Source of the DNA: Mucilaginibacter sp. dw_454
GTDB lineage: Bacteria; Bacteroidota; Bacteroidia; Sphingobacteriales; Sphingobacteriaceae
Direction: 5' to 3'
Length of the DNA: 64,000 nt
NCBI RefSeq assembly: GCF_018449775.1
Contig: NZ_JAAVVB010000001.1
Coordinates: 1,116,001 to 1,180,000, forward strand
The translations under genes and the position numbers were made by a program. Positions 18,655-26,654 of this stretch are shown here, piece by piece (the first letter of the stretch is position 1; each line of letters starts with the position of its first letter). A model generated the notes under the pieces. The model ran no database searches and was not told the origin of the DNA. It was given only the letters and a program-made list of their open reading frames with translations.

Positions 18655-18719
18655 ATGGTTCATAGCTCATAGTTCATGGTGACAAGTTGCTATGAACCAT
18701 CACCCATGAACCATGGACT
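18655..18719. repeat. Palindromic GGTTCATAG repeat between trpB and trpA
   Basis: ATGGTTCATAGCTCATAG-type units on the left are mirrored by CTATGAACCATCACCCATGAA on the right. It fills the only sizeable gap in the trp operon and could fold in the mRNA just ahead of the trpA start. Confidence 0.6.
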
Positions 18720-18721
18720 AT

Positions 18722-19903
18722 TTAGTAATTAAAATATTTAATATAAGTGTTCAAATCCTTATCGCCTCGTCCTGAAAGGCAAATCACCACATTATCGTCC
18801 TTTTTAAATTTCATTTTCTCTAATTGAGCTAAAGCGTGAGCAGACTCAATAGCCGGAATAATCCCTTCTAATTGGCAACACAATAAACCGGCTTGCAAAG
18901 CTTCGTCATCGGTAACACTGGCATATTCGGCTCGTTTAATTTTGTACAAGTGCGCATGTTGCGGGCCAATGCCCGGATAATCCAACCCTGCTGAGATAGA
19001 ATAAGGTTCAACCACTTGTCCATCCTCTGTTTGCATCAAAATCGTGCGGCTACCATGTAACACACCTTCCTTGCCCAGGAAAGTTGTTGCCGCAGAATGC
19101 CCGCTATTAACCCCTTTGCCTGCAGCTTCAACAGCTATAAGTCTCACACTTTCATCGTCCAAAAAATGATAAAACATACCCATAGCATTACTGCCGCCAC
19201 CAACACAAGCCATTACATATTCTGGTAATTCTTTACCGGTATGCTCAAACAATTGTTTTTTTGTTTCGAACGATATGATGGATTGAAAGCGTGCCACCAT
19301 ATCGGGGTAAGGATATGGCCCTACTACAGAACCAATAATATAATGCGTATCAACCGGGTTAGCTATCCAATCGCGTAGCGCCTCATTAGTGGCATCTTTA
19401 AGCGTTCTGCTGCCAGACATGGCCGGAACCACTTTTGCGCCCAGCATTTTCATACGGGCCACATTAGGCGCCTGGCGCTCCATGTCCACCTCGCCCATAT
19501 AGACTACGCATTCGATGCCTTTAAGCGCACAGACAGTAGCCGTAGCCACACCATGCTGACCGGCACCTGTTTCCGCGATAATCCGTTTTTTACCTAAACG
19601 CTGAGCTAATAAGATCTGGCCAATAGCGTTATTAATTTTATGCGAACCAGTATGATTCAGATCTTCGCGCTTTAAGAAAATATTAGCGCCGTATTTTTCG
19701 GAATAGCGCTTGGCATAATACAACGGCGAGGGCCTGCCTACATAATCTTTTAAAAGCTGATTAAACTCGGCTTTAAAATCCGGATCATTCAGGATTGTTA
19801 AATATTGCTGCCTTAACTCTTCAACATTTGGGTACAACATTTCGGGCACGTAAGCGCCACCAAAATCGCCATAATATCCTTGTTCGTTAACTCCGTATTT
19901 CAT
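18722..19903 (-). CDS. trpB: Tryptophan synthase beta chain
   Basis: A 393-aa PLP enzyme that condenses indole with serine. The PLP lysine is in [13 protein letters not shown] (~86-98). AETGAGQHG, the [12 protein letters not shown] phosphate-binding glycine loop (~235) and LSGRGDKD at the C-terminus are intact. The N-terminal [13 protein letters not shown] is typical of TrpB1, the partner of TrpA. It overlaps trpF upstream by 17 nt and is followed by trpA after a palindromic repeat. Confidence 0.97.
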   Translation of the reverse strand: MKYGVNEQGYYGDFGGAYVPEMLYPNVEELRQQYLTILNDPDFKAEFNQLLKDYVGRPSPLYYAKRYSEKYGANIFLKREDLNHTGSHKINNAIGQILLAQRLGKKRIIAETGAGQHGVATATVCALKGIECVVYMGEVDMERQAPNVARMKMLGAKVVPAMSGSRTLKDATNEALRDWIANPVDTHYIIGSVVGPYPYPDMVARFQSIISFETKKQLFEHTGKELPEYVMACVGGGSNAMGMFYHFLDDESVRLIAVEAAGKGVNSGHSAATTFLGKEGVLHGSRTILMQTEDGQVVEPYSISAGLDYPGIGPQHAHLYKIKRAEYASVTDDEALQAGLLCCQLEGIIPAIESAHALAQLEKMKFKKDDNVVICLSGRGDKDLNTYIKYFNY

Positions 19904-20528
19904 GCGTGTTATCTTGTTTGAACAGGCTAAAAGCCTGTTTTAGTTTGTCTATATCTTTTAACCCGGGTTCAAGCTCAAATTTACTATTCAGGTCTACCCC
20001 ATAAAACTGCGGATGCGTGATCTTACTGATCTGATCCAAATTATCTAAACCTAAACCGCCGCTTAAAAAAAATGGTACGTCTAGTTTATATTTATTCAGG
20101 ATGTCCCAGTTAAAGGTTTTGCCCGAGCCGCCATGTATATCAGTTTTTGTATCGAACAAAAAGTAGTCAACTTTACCCACATAACCCTTCAGCACTTCAA
20201 AGTCGAAACCCTCATTCAACCCAAAAGCTTTTAGTACCTGCACCTTGTCCTTAAAGTGGGCAACAAATTCCGGCAACTCACTGCCATGTAACTGCACAGC
20301 GCCAAAATCATATTGCTCTATCAGTTCATCGATCCGCTCCACGCTTTCATTAACAAAAACACCGGTTTTTATGATTGATGATGGAATAGCAGTCAAAACA
20401 TCTGCGTCAATATCGGCCACAAAACGCGGCGTGCGGTTATAGAAGATAAAGCCCATGTAATGCGGGCCCAGTTCCTCAACGGCTTTAATATTATCAGAAT
20501 ATTTTAATCCGCAAACCTTTATTTTCAT
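19887..20528 (-). CDS. trpF: Phosphoribosylanthranilate isomerase
   Basis: A 213-aa TIM-barrel enzyme for the Amadori rearrangement of phosphoribosylanthranilate. The catalytic Cys is in KIKVCGLK (residue 6), and the catalytic Asp should be in [19 protein letters not shown] (~125-143). [10 protein letters not shown] and [10 protein letters not shown] form the phosphate site. It starts 1 nt after the trpD stop and overlaps trpB by 17 nt, so the genes are tightly coupled. The trpC gene that usually sits between trpD and trpF is absent. Confidence 0.95.
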   Translation of the reverse strand: MKIKVCGLKYSDNIKAVEELGPHYMGFIFYNRTPRFVADIDADVLTAIPSSIIKTGVFVNESVERIDELIEQYDFGAVQLHGSELPEFVAHFKDKVQVLKAFGLNEGFDFEVLKGYVGKVDYFLFDTKTDIHGGSGKTFNWDILNKYKLDVPFFLSGGLGLDNLDQISKITHPQFYGVDLNSKFELEPGLKDIDKLKQAFSLFKQDNTHEIRS

Positions 20529-20529
20529 C

Positions 20530-21519
20530 TTAGTTACCTATAAGGGCTTTAAAACTCTGCAGCGCTTTTTTGCTCAGCAAAGCTTCCTCGGCTTCATAAA
20601 AACAATCAGCAAATATTTTCTGCGGGTTAATGGTTTGAATGGCCAACGCCGCATTAGCCAGCACCACATTGCTTTGCGCAGTGGTAGCTTCGCCAGTCAA
20701 TACTTGCATAAATATACCTGCCGATTCATCAACAGTAGAGCCGCCTGCTATAGCCAGGGGATCTACTCTCTCAAATCCCAGTTCTTTAATTCTGTTTACT
20801 TTTTCACCTTGCGGGGTAAAAGTTTTGAAATCGCAGGTTAATGAAATCTCGTCATAACCTTCCAACGCATTCAGAATGGTATATTTTTTATCAGAGCGTT
20901 GGTATAGGTAAGCATACATCCGCGCCAGCTCTAAATTATAAACACCCACTAATTGATTTTTCGGCTTCGCCGGATTAACCATTGGACCCAACATATTGAA
21001 GAAGGTTTTCACGCCCAGTTCCCGGCGGATAGGCGCTACGGTCTTCATAGCCGGGTGAAACAAAGGCGCGTGCAAAAAGCAGATGTTAGCCTCGTCCAGG
21101 TTTCTTTTCAGCTTATCGATATCATTAGTAAATTGATAGCCTAAATACTCCATTACATTTGACGACCCGCAACCTGAAGACACACCGTAGTTACCGTGTT
21201 TAGCTACCTGGTACCCCGCCCCGGCAACAACAAACGAAGCCAGAGTTGAGATATTAAAAGTATCTTTACCATCGCCACCGGTGCCGCAAAGGTCAATCAG
21301 TTCGTCAGTACCCAAGTCAACCGACAGGCATAGTTCTAACATAGCATCTCTGAAGCCTTCCAACTCGGTAACCGTAATGGTACGCATACAGTAAGCCGTC
21401 ATGAAAGCCGTGATCTGCGAATTGTTGTACATGCCCTGCGAGATAAGCGTCAGGATATCTTTAGCCTGCTCGCGGGTGAGGGTTTTGTTTTCGAAAAGAT
21501 GATTAAGTATTTGTTTCAT
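20530..21519 (-). CDS. trpD: Anthranilate phosphoribosyltransferase
   Basis: A 329-aa enzyme that transfers phosphoribose from PRPP to anthranilate. The PRPP motif is DLCGTGGDGKDTFNIST (~80-96). KHGNYGVSSGCGSSNVMEYL, FHPAMKTVAPIRRELGVKT and FNMLGPMVNPA follow as in the family. The start MKQILNHLFENK is chosen: an ORF extension of 22 codons upstream would run through the attenuator and is not conserved in style. It is the first structural gene behind the Trp leader, so leader control should act on all four genes. Confidence 0.96.
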   Translation of the reverse strand: MKQILNHLFENKTLTREQAKDILTLISQGMYNNSQITAFMTAYCMRTITVTELEGFRDAMLELCLSVDLGTDELIDLCGTGGDGKDTFNISTLASFVVAGAGYQVAKHGNYGVSSGCGSSNVMEYLGYQFTNDIDKLKRNLDEANICFLHAPLFHPAMKTVAPIRRELGVKTFFNMLGPMVNPAKPKNQLVGVYNLELARMYAYLYQRSDKKYTILNALEGYDEISLTCDFKTFTPQGEKVNRIKELGFERVDPLAIAGGSTVDESAGIFMQVLTGEATTAQSNVVLANAALAIQTINPQKIFADCFYEAEEALLSKKALQSFKALIGN

Positions 21520-21526
21520 ATTTGCC

Positions 21527-21534
21527 CCGTGTGG
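21527..21534 (-). promoter_or_regulatory. Segment complementary to the attenuator apex, just before trpD
   Basis: The transcript reads CCACACGG, ending 7 nt before the trpD ATG. It is perfectly complementary to CCGTGTGG at the tip of the upstream terminator hairpin (21582-21589). If paired in read-through RNA, it would place a helix next to the trpD start. This could be a second, translational control layer, or chance. Confidence 0.35.
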
Positions 21535-21569
21535 GATTTTATTGGTTAATGACCGTAAAAGCTTATAAC

Positions 21570-21600
21570 AAAAAAGGGTTACCACACGGCAACCCTTTTT
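21570..21600 (-). terminator. trp attenuator terminator hairpin (3:4)
   Basis: On the minus strand AAAAAGGGTTGCC, loop GTGT, then GGTAACCCTTTTT form a 13-bp stem with one G-U wobble, followed directly by a T-run. It lies 51 nt upstream of the trpD ATG and 38 nt after the leader-peptide stop, inside the operon leader. It cannot belong to an upstream gene, because the neighbour on that side is divergent. Confidence 0.88.
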
Positions 21601-21622
21601 AAATATTATTTTTTTATAACAG

Positions 21623-21650
21623 GAGTTTGCCTTACGATTTAATCGTTAAG
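21623..21650 (-). promoter_or_regulatory. trpL: trp leader RNA pause hairpin (1:2) and antiterminator arm
   Basis: The transcript segment CTTAACGAT (region 1, directly after the three Trp codons) pairs with ATCGTAAG (region 2) around the leader stop codon, with one bulged A. The 3' part of region 2, GGCAAACTC, can instead pair with GGGTTGCC, the 5' arm of the terminator, with one bulged A and one G-U. This is the mutually exclusive 1:2, 2:3, 3:4 layout of classical ribosome-mediated attenuation. A ribosome stalled on the Trp codons would cover region 1 and favour 2:3, giving read-through. The folding is by eye. Confidence 0.72.
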
Positions 21651-21683
21651 CCACCACCAGTTATTTGAAATTTTAGCAATCAT
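21639..21683 (-). CDS. trpL: trp operon leader peptide with three consecutive Trp codons
   Basis: ATG at 21681-21683 opens a 15-codon frame, MIAKISNNWWWLND plus TAA. Three adjacent TGG codons in 14 residues are very unlikely by chance, and the frame sits exactly where a leader peptide should be, ahead of an attenuator and trpD. There is no Shine-Dalgarno sequence, and the putative -7 element ends only 7 nt before the ATG, so the message may be nearly leaderless. The peptide presumably has no function beyond sensing charged tRNA-Trp. Confidence 0.88.
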   Translation of the reverse strand: MIAKISNNWWWLND

Positions 21684-21690
21684 TACGGCG

Positions 21691-21721
21691 CAAATATGGA
21701 AATAGTTTTTTCTAAAAGCAA
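21691..21721 (-). promoter_or_regulatory. Putative promoter of the trp operon
   Basis: On the minus strand TTG (21719-21721), 20 nt, then CATATTTG (21691-21698) resembles the TTG/TAnnTTTG promoter with one mismatch in the -7 element. Transcription would start within a few nucleotides of the leader-peptide ATG. Confidence 0.5.
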
Positions 21722-21774
21722 GCAGAATAATATTTTTACAAAAAGTTGTTTAATCAACCCCTTACTAACAAAAA

Positions 21775-22716
21775 ATGGTGATACACAAAAGCAAATTTAA
21801 CCCGGAAGATGATCTTGGCTTTGGCACCAAGGCCGTTGTTAACCAGCGCCTTATTAACCAGGATGGGTCTATCAACGTAAATCGTAAAGGTTTGCCTTTT
21901 TTTAATACCGCCAATACTTACCATTCTTTAATCACTATGAACTGGTTTAAGTTTTGGCTGATAGTGCTTACAGGGTACTTAATAGCCAACATCGGATTTG
22001 CTTTTATCTATGTATCGCTTGGGCCTGGCACTTTGGATGGCACTTCTGGCGCCGATTTTTTTCATCAATTCATGGATGCGTTCTTCTTCTCGGCGCAAAC
22101 TATATCTACTGTAGGTTATGGGCATATTAGTCCGCATGGTATGGCTGCGAATACGGTTGCAGCTTTTGAATCGATGATGGGTTTATTGGCTTTCGCTTTA
22201 GCTACAGGTTTATTATACGGGCGTTTTTCAAAACCATCGGCCAAGATCAAATACAGTCAACATTTATTAGTGGCGCCTTATCAGGGAGGTAAAGCTTTGA
22301 TGTTCAGACTAACCAACTTGCGCCGCAATACGTTGATAGACCTGAATATGGAGTTGATCTTCTCTTATAACGAAGATGTGAACGGCAAACTTGAACGCCG
22401 CTTTGTATCCCTGGATCTGGAACGCAAGAAAGTAAGTATCCTCACCCTAAGCTGGACTATAGTACACCCGCTGGATGATAATAGCCCCTTGAGAGATATT
22501 ACACTGGAAAACCTGAAAGAAACAGGCGCCACCTTTGCAGTATTGCTAAAAGCTTTTGACGATACCTTTTCGCAAACGGTGCACTCCCGAACCTCATACA
22601 TGCATGATGAAATGGTTTGGGGCGCCAAATTTAAACCGGCGTTCGACCGTGATGAAGAAGGTAAACTACTGTTGAATTTGGATAAGATAGATGATCACGA
22701 GCTGATAGAGTTATAA
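21775..22716 (+). CDS. Inward-rectifier K+ channel, KirBac type
   Basis: A 313-aa channel. A cytoplasmic N-terminus contains a slide helix (~45-58). TM1 follows (KFWLIVLTGYLIANIGFAFI, ~62-81), then a pore helix and the selectivity filter TVGYGHISP (~118). TM2 is MMGLLAFALATGLLYGRFSKP. A C-terminal immunoglobulin-like cytoplasmic Kir domain ends the protein, with SQHLLVAPYQGGKALMFRL and TLSWTIVHPLDDNSPL. This is the full KirBac architecture (tetramer, K+ selective, gated by the cytoplasmic domain). It is divergent from the trp operon and has no operon partner. Confidence 0.92.
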   Translation: MVIHKSKFNPEDDLGFGTKAVVNQRLINQDGSINVNRKGLPFFNTANTYHSLITMNWFKFWLIVLTGYLIANIGFAFIYVSLGPGTLDGTSGADFFHQFMDAFFFSAQTISTVGYGHISPHGMAANTVAAFESMMGLLAFALATGLLYGRFSKPSAKIKYSQHLLVAPYQGGKALMFRLTNLRRNTLIDLNMELIFSYNEDVNGKLERRFVSLDLERKKVSILTLSWTIVHPLDDNSPLRDITLENLKETGATFAVLLKAFDDTFSQTVHSRTSYMHDEMVWGAKFKPAFDRDEEGKLLLNLDKIDDHELIEL

Positions 22717-22717
22717 A

Positions 22718-23533
22718 CTATTTCAACAGCGGATCTTTCTCTTTGGTAAACACATTATACACCAGCTTATCTAAAATAGCCGGGATAATTTTGCTAAGCA
22801 ATACAGTCAATTTGCCCTGCCCGGTCATGATGAGTGTACGCCCGCGTTTCTCTACCCCATCGGCAATTATTTTTGCAACTTCTTCAGAGGTCATCATTTT
22901 CTCCTCATGTAAAGAACTCTCGCCCTGTTGGTTACCGTCTTTATTTAAAGCCGTGTTGCGGATGTTTGAAGCAGTAAAACCCGGGCAGGCCGTCATTACG
23001 TGAACGCCGGTCTTTAAGTTCTCCACTCTTAATGAATCCAGGAAACCATTCATGGCAAATTTAGATGCCGAGTAACCGGTGCGGCCCGGCAAACCTTTGT
23101 AGCCGGCTATAGATGATACACCCACTATTGATCCCTGTGTTTGGATAATTTCAGGCAAGGCGTATTTGGTGCAATACACCATACCCCAAAAATTAACGTC
23201 CATTAAGGTTTTTAACACCTGTACATCTACATCCTTAAATAAGGCACGCATAGAGATACCCGCGTTATTGATCAGGATGTCAATTTTTCCGAAAGTTAAT
23301 TTAGCTTGATTGACCAGATGGGCGCAATCATTCTCGACAGTAACGTCGCATTGCACAGCGAGGGCTTTGATCTGGTATTTATCCTGCAACTCTTGTGCCA
23401 GCTCGCACAAAGTAACGTATTGCCTTGCAGCCAACACCAGGTTAGCACCTCTACGGGCAAATTCATGAGCTAATGATTTACCTATGCCTGATGAGGCGCC
23501 GGTTATAATAACGATCTTATTGTTCAACTTCAT
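22718..23533 (-). CDS. SDR family oxidoreductase
   Basis: A 271-aa classical short-chain dehydrogenase. It has the TGASSGIGKSLA cofactor loop (~11-22), NNAGIS (~88), the catalytic Ser in GVSSIAGYKG, and YSASKFAMNGF as the YxxxK motif (~154). The C-terminal tail (GKLTVLLSKIIPAILDKLVYNVF) is hydrophobic and may associate with membrane, as in DltE/YqjQ-like relatives. The substrate is unknown. It is the last gene of recR-GT2-SDR, overlapping the GT2 gene by 17 nt. Confidence 0.88.
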   Translation of the reverse strand: MKLNNKIVIITGASSGIGKSLAHEFARRGANLVLAARQYVTLCELAQELQDKYQIKALAVQCDVTVENDCAHLVNQAKLTFGKIDILINNAGISMRALFKDVDVQVLKTLMDVNFWGMVYCTKYALPEIIQTQGSIVGVSSIAGYKGLPGRTGYSASKFAMNGFLDSLRVENLKTGVHVMTACPGFTASNIRNTALNKDGNQQGESSLHEEKMMTSEEVAKIIADGVEKRGRTLIMTGQGKLTVLLSKIIPAILDKLVYNVFTKEKDPLLK

Positions 23534-24350
23534 AAGCAGCCGGGTAAACCTGCATGCCTTCTATAGTTATTTCAGGCAATCTGAACAGGTACTTGGCCGC
23601 GAAGATAAGCATAGCGCCATAAAAATTCTTTATGTAGTGCCAGCTAAATTTAGGGGTATCACCGCTTTTTAAGTTAATGATATATGTTTTTGGGAAGTAG
23701 AAATTTTTGAAGCCGGCTAAACGCATACGGTATGACAAATCGATATTATGTCCGTATTGTATAAAGCGTTCGTCAAATAAACCAACATCGCTCAAAACAG
23801 ATTTACGGATCAGCATAAAGCCATCATTCAGGATATCAATCTCAGAAGTTTGAAACTCTTCTACCCAGGCTTTATGATTACGGTCTGAAAGACGGGTCTT
23901 TTGAAAATTCTTGGCGAAACCTATTAGTTTAAAGAAAGTTATCCACGATTTTGTCAAACCTCTATTTGACTCGGGAATGAAGCTTCCCTGTGCACCTAAC
24001 ATTCTGACGCTTAATCCACTGGCATCTTTATGCAGATCCATAAACTCCAACACTTTAGCTAAAGTATCTTTGCCGCAAATAGTATCCGCATTGACCAGTA
24101 AAATATACTCTCCTCTGGACACCTCAATGCCCTGATTACCAGCTTTTGCCACGCCTTCGTTTATGGTATTGGCAACCAATCTGATATCCGGGTAATCAGC
24201 ATGAAGCATTTCAACAGAGTTATCTGTCGATGCATTGTCAACTATAATCAACTCACAATCAAGGCCATTGGTGGCTTTAATTAAAGAATTTAGCGCAAGT
24301 TTCAGCAAATCACAGCGGTTGTGATTAACTACAATTACCGATAGTTTCAT
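23517..24350 (-). CDS. Family 2 glycosyltransferase
   Basis: A 277-aa GT-A-fold enzyme. It has LSVIVVNHNRCDLLKLALNS at the N-terminus, IIVDNASTDNSVEML for the nucleotide-binding Asp, and LLVNADT, which stands in for the DxD metal motif (here N-A-D). YILLVNADTI and GFMLIRKSVLSDVGLFDE are typical of rhamnosyl- or galactosyltransferase-like GT2 members. No transmembrane segment is present. The acceptor is unknown. It begins 2 nt after recR, so it is cotranscribed. Confidence 0.9.
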   Translation of the reverse strand: MKLSVIVVNHNRCDLLKLALNSLIKATNGLDCELIIVDNASTDNSVEMLHADYPDIRLVANTINEGVAKAGNQGIEVSRGEYILLVNADTICGKDTLAKVLEFMDLHKDASGLSVRMLGAQGSFIPESNRGLTKSWITFFKLIGFAKNFQKTRLSDRNHKAWVEEFQTSEIDILNDGFMLIRKSVLSDVGLFDERFIQYGHNIDLSYRMRLAGFKNFYFPKTYIINLKSGDTPKFSWHYIKNFYGAMLIFAAKYLFRLPEITIEGMQVYPAAYEVEQ

Positions 24351-24352
24351 AC

Positions 24353-24970
24353 TTACCTGGATAAAGAATTTTCATACGGAACACGTGTAGCAATAGACCG
24401 ACCTAAGGTGATCTCGTCTACGTACTCCAATTCTCCTCCAAAGGCTATGCCACGGGCTATTGTTGAGATACTAATGTTGAATTGTTTTAATCTTTTGTGC
24501 AGATAGAAAATGGTAGTGTCGCCTTCCATGGTAGCGCTTAACGCGAAGATAACTTCTTTAACTTCATCATTTTTTAAGCGCTCAACTAATGAATCTACCT
24601 GCAAATCAGATGGGCCTACGCCATCCATTGGCGAAATTAACCCACCTAACACATGATATACGCCGTTATACTGACTGGTGTTTTCAATAGCCATCACATC
24701 GCGCGTATCCTCAACTACACAGATCAGGCTATGATCGCGCTTGTGCGACGAGCAAATTTCGCAAACTGGCAGGTCGGAAATATTATGGCAGGTTTCGCAA
24801 AAGCGGATCTCGTTACGCAATTTGGTTATAGCGCTGCTAAACTTTTGTACTTCTTCCTTGTCCTGGTTAAGCAGGTGCAGCACCAAACGCAAAGCCGTTT
24901 TCTGACCCACACCCGGTAATTTTGCAAATTCTGCTACCGCATTCTCCAACAGCTTCGACGAAAAGTTCAT
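24353..24970 (-). CDS. recR: Recombination mediator protein RecR
   Basis: A 205-aa protein that helps load RecA on gapped DNA with RecO/RecF. The N-terminal helix-hairpin-helix is in LPGVGQKTALRLVLHLL (~18-34). The zinc finger is CETCHNISDLPVCEIC (~58-73). A Toprim domain follows (ICVVEDTRDVMAIE, ~83-96), and the C-terminal Walker-B-like region is GRSIATRVPYEN. The length is normal. It leads the recR-GT2-SDR transcription unit. Confidence 0.97.
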   Translation of the reverse strand: MNFSSKLLENAVAEFAKLPGVGQKTALRLVLHLLNQDKEEVQKFSSAITKLRNEIRFCETCHNISDLPVCEICSSHKRDHSLICVVEDTRDVMAIENTSQYNGVYHVLGGLISPMDGVGPSDLQVDSLVERLKNDEVKEVIFALSATMEGDTTIFYLHKRLKQFNISISTIARGIAFGGELEYVDEITLGRSIATRVPYENSLSR

Positions 24971-25032
24971 ATTGCGAATTTAAAAAATAATAGGTAAATC
25001 GCCGTAATACATTTGCGATTGCCTACACAAAT

Positions 25033-25122
25033 CGTCATTGCGAGGAACGAAGCAATCTCTGCGCAATTAGTTAATAGATTCGAATAGCAAGTGTAGAGAT
25101 TGCTTCGTTCCTCGCAATGACG
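25033..25122. repeat. REP-like palindromic element, copy 2 (perfect 28-bp arms)
   Basis: The left arm 25033-25060 begins CGTCATTGCGAGGAACGAAG. The right arm 25095-25122 is its exact reverse complement, and 34 nt separate them. It shares the outer GTCATTGCGAG/CTCGCAATGAC ends with the element at 5133-5205 and fills the divergent gap between recR and the symporter gene. Confidence 0.88.
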
Positions 25123-25145
25123 CGTGGGGATGTAAACTTAAATAA

Positions 25146-26630
25146 ATGTCACCAGGAGTATTATTATCCTTCATTATTGGTTATTTCCTCGTGTTATTGG
25201 TTATATCGTGGCTCACGTCGCGCAAATCATCAGACAATGATACCTTCTTTGTAGCTAACCGTAACTCTAAATGGTACCTTGTAGCCTTCGGGATGATTGG
25301 AACTGCTTTAAGTGGGGTAACATTTATATCCGTTCCGGGTAAGGTTGGCGCTCCAAGTGGTGATCAGTTTGAGTATTTTCAATTTATATTGGGTAATGCA
25401 GCAGGATTTATCATCATAGCCACGGTACTATTGCCATTGTATTACCGCATGAAGCTGACTTCTATTTACAGCTATATTGAACACGCTTTAGGCACCTGGA
25501 GTTATAAAACTGCCGCGGGCATTTTCTTGATCAGCCGGATAATTGGTTCTGCGTTTAGATTGTATCTGGTAGTAATTGTTTTGCAGCGGTTTATTTTTGA
25601 TAGCTACGGTATCCCCTTCGCGGTTACGGTTCTAATTTGTTTACTGCTGATATGGGCCTATACCTTTAGAGGTGGCTTGAAAACCATTATCATCACTGAT
25701 AGCTTGCAAACACTGTTCCTGGTGTCTTCTGTTTTCCTGTCGATATTCTTCATTTGTCGCAGTATGCATATGAATGTTTTTGAAGCGGCCGACGCAATCA
25801 AAAACAGCAGCTACTCCAAGATCTTTTTCTTTAACAATTTCATGACGAGTCATTTCCACATAACCAAGCAGTTTATTGGTGGTTTGTTCATTACGGTGGG
25901 CATGACCGGGCTTGATCAGGACCTGATGCAGAAAAATCTAAGCTTGTCGAACATCCGCGAAGCGCAAAAGAATATGTTCAGCTTTACTGCTGTTTTTGTG
26001 GTGATTAATATTTTCTTTTTGAGTGTAGGTGCATTGCTCTATTTGTATGCTACCAAAAATGGCATTACCGTACCTGTTAAAACAGATTACTTATATCCAA
26101 CCATCGCTCTAAAATATCTGGGTATTGTGCCGGCTATTGTTTTTATGTTAGGATTAACAGCTGCTACCTTTGCCACAACCGACTCGGCCCTGACAGCTTT
26201 AACCACCTCGTTTTGTGTAGATTTCCTGAACTTTAACAAGGGCAAAGATGTTAATAGTAAAAAAATGGTAAACGTACGACATTACGTCCACATAGCTTTT
26301 TCTGGCGCGATGTTTTTAACCATCATTGTTTTTAACGCGATAAACAATGATGCAGTAGTTAGCGCGATATTTAAAGTTGCATCCTACACTTACGGGCCTT
26401 TACTGGGTCTTTATTCGTTCGGGATATTTTGGGGTGGCAGACAGGTTAGAGATAAGCTTGTGCCATTCATTTGCGTTATATCTCCGGCGATATGCTTTTA
26501 CCTGAGTACACACTCGGCGCAACTTTTTGGATACACATTTGACAATGAGCTTATCCTGGTGAACGGATTAATTACATTTGCAGGATTACTGCTTACATCA
26601 ACAACTAAAACAAAAGCAGCAATTGCTTAA
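25146..26630 (+). CDS. Sodium:solute symporter (SSS family)
   Basis: A 494-aa integral membrane transporter with about 13 hydrophobic segments. TM1 is VLLSFIIGYFLVLLVISWL. An SSS signature region includes WYLVAFGMIGTALSGVTFISVPG (~44-66), and GMTGLDQDLMQKNLS and AATFATTDSALTALTTSF (~345) are the conserved Na+-site helices. The fold is LeuT-like. The substrate is unknown: the sequence is unlike the inositol-linked SSS protein at 52406. It begins 24 nt downstream of a REP-like element and is followed by a LOG gene after 24 nt. Confidence 0.9.
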   Translation: MSPGVLLSFIIGYFLVLLVISWLTSRKSSDNDTFFVANRNSKWYLVAFGMIGTALSGVTFISVPGKVGAPSGDQFEYFQFILGNAAGFIIIATVLLPLYYRMKLTSIYSYIEHALGTWSYKTAAGIFLISRIIGSAFRLYLVVIVLQRFIFDSYGIPFAVTVLICLLLIWAYTFRGGLKTIIITDSLQTLFLVSSVFLSIFFICRSMHMNVFEAADAIKNSSYSKIFFFNNFMTSHFHITKQFIGGLFITVGMTGLDQDLMQKNLSLSNIREAQKNMFSFTAVFVVINIFFLSVGALLYLYATKNGITVPVKTDYLYPTIALKYLGIVPAIVFMLGLTAATFATTDSALTALTTSFCVDFLNFNKGKDVNSKKMVNVRHYVHIAFSGAMFLTIIVFNAINNDAVVSAIFKVASYTYGPLLGLYSFGIFWGGRQVRDKLVPFICVISPAICFYLSTHSAQLFGYTFDNELILVNGLITFAGLLLTSTTKTKAAIA

Positions 26631-26654
26631 TTATAATACTTTTAAGATAAGATA

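Noticed and set aside
21520..21585. 22-codon N-terminal extension of trpD
   Set aside because: It crosses the attenuator terminator; the MKQILNHL start is typical of TrpD.
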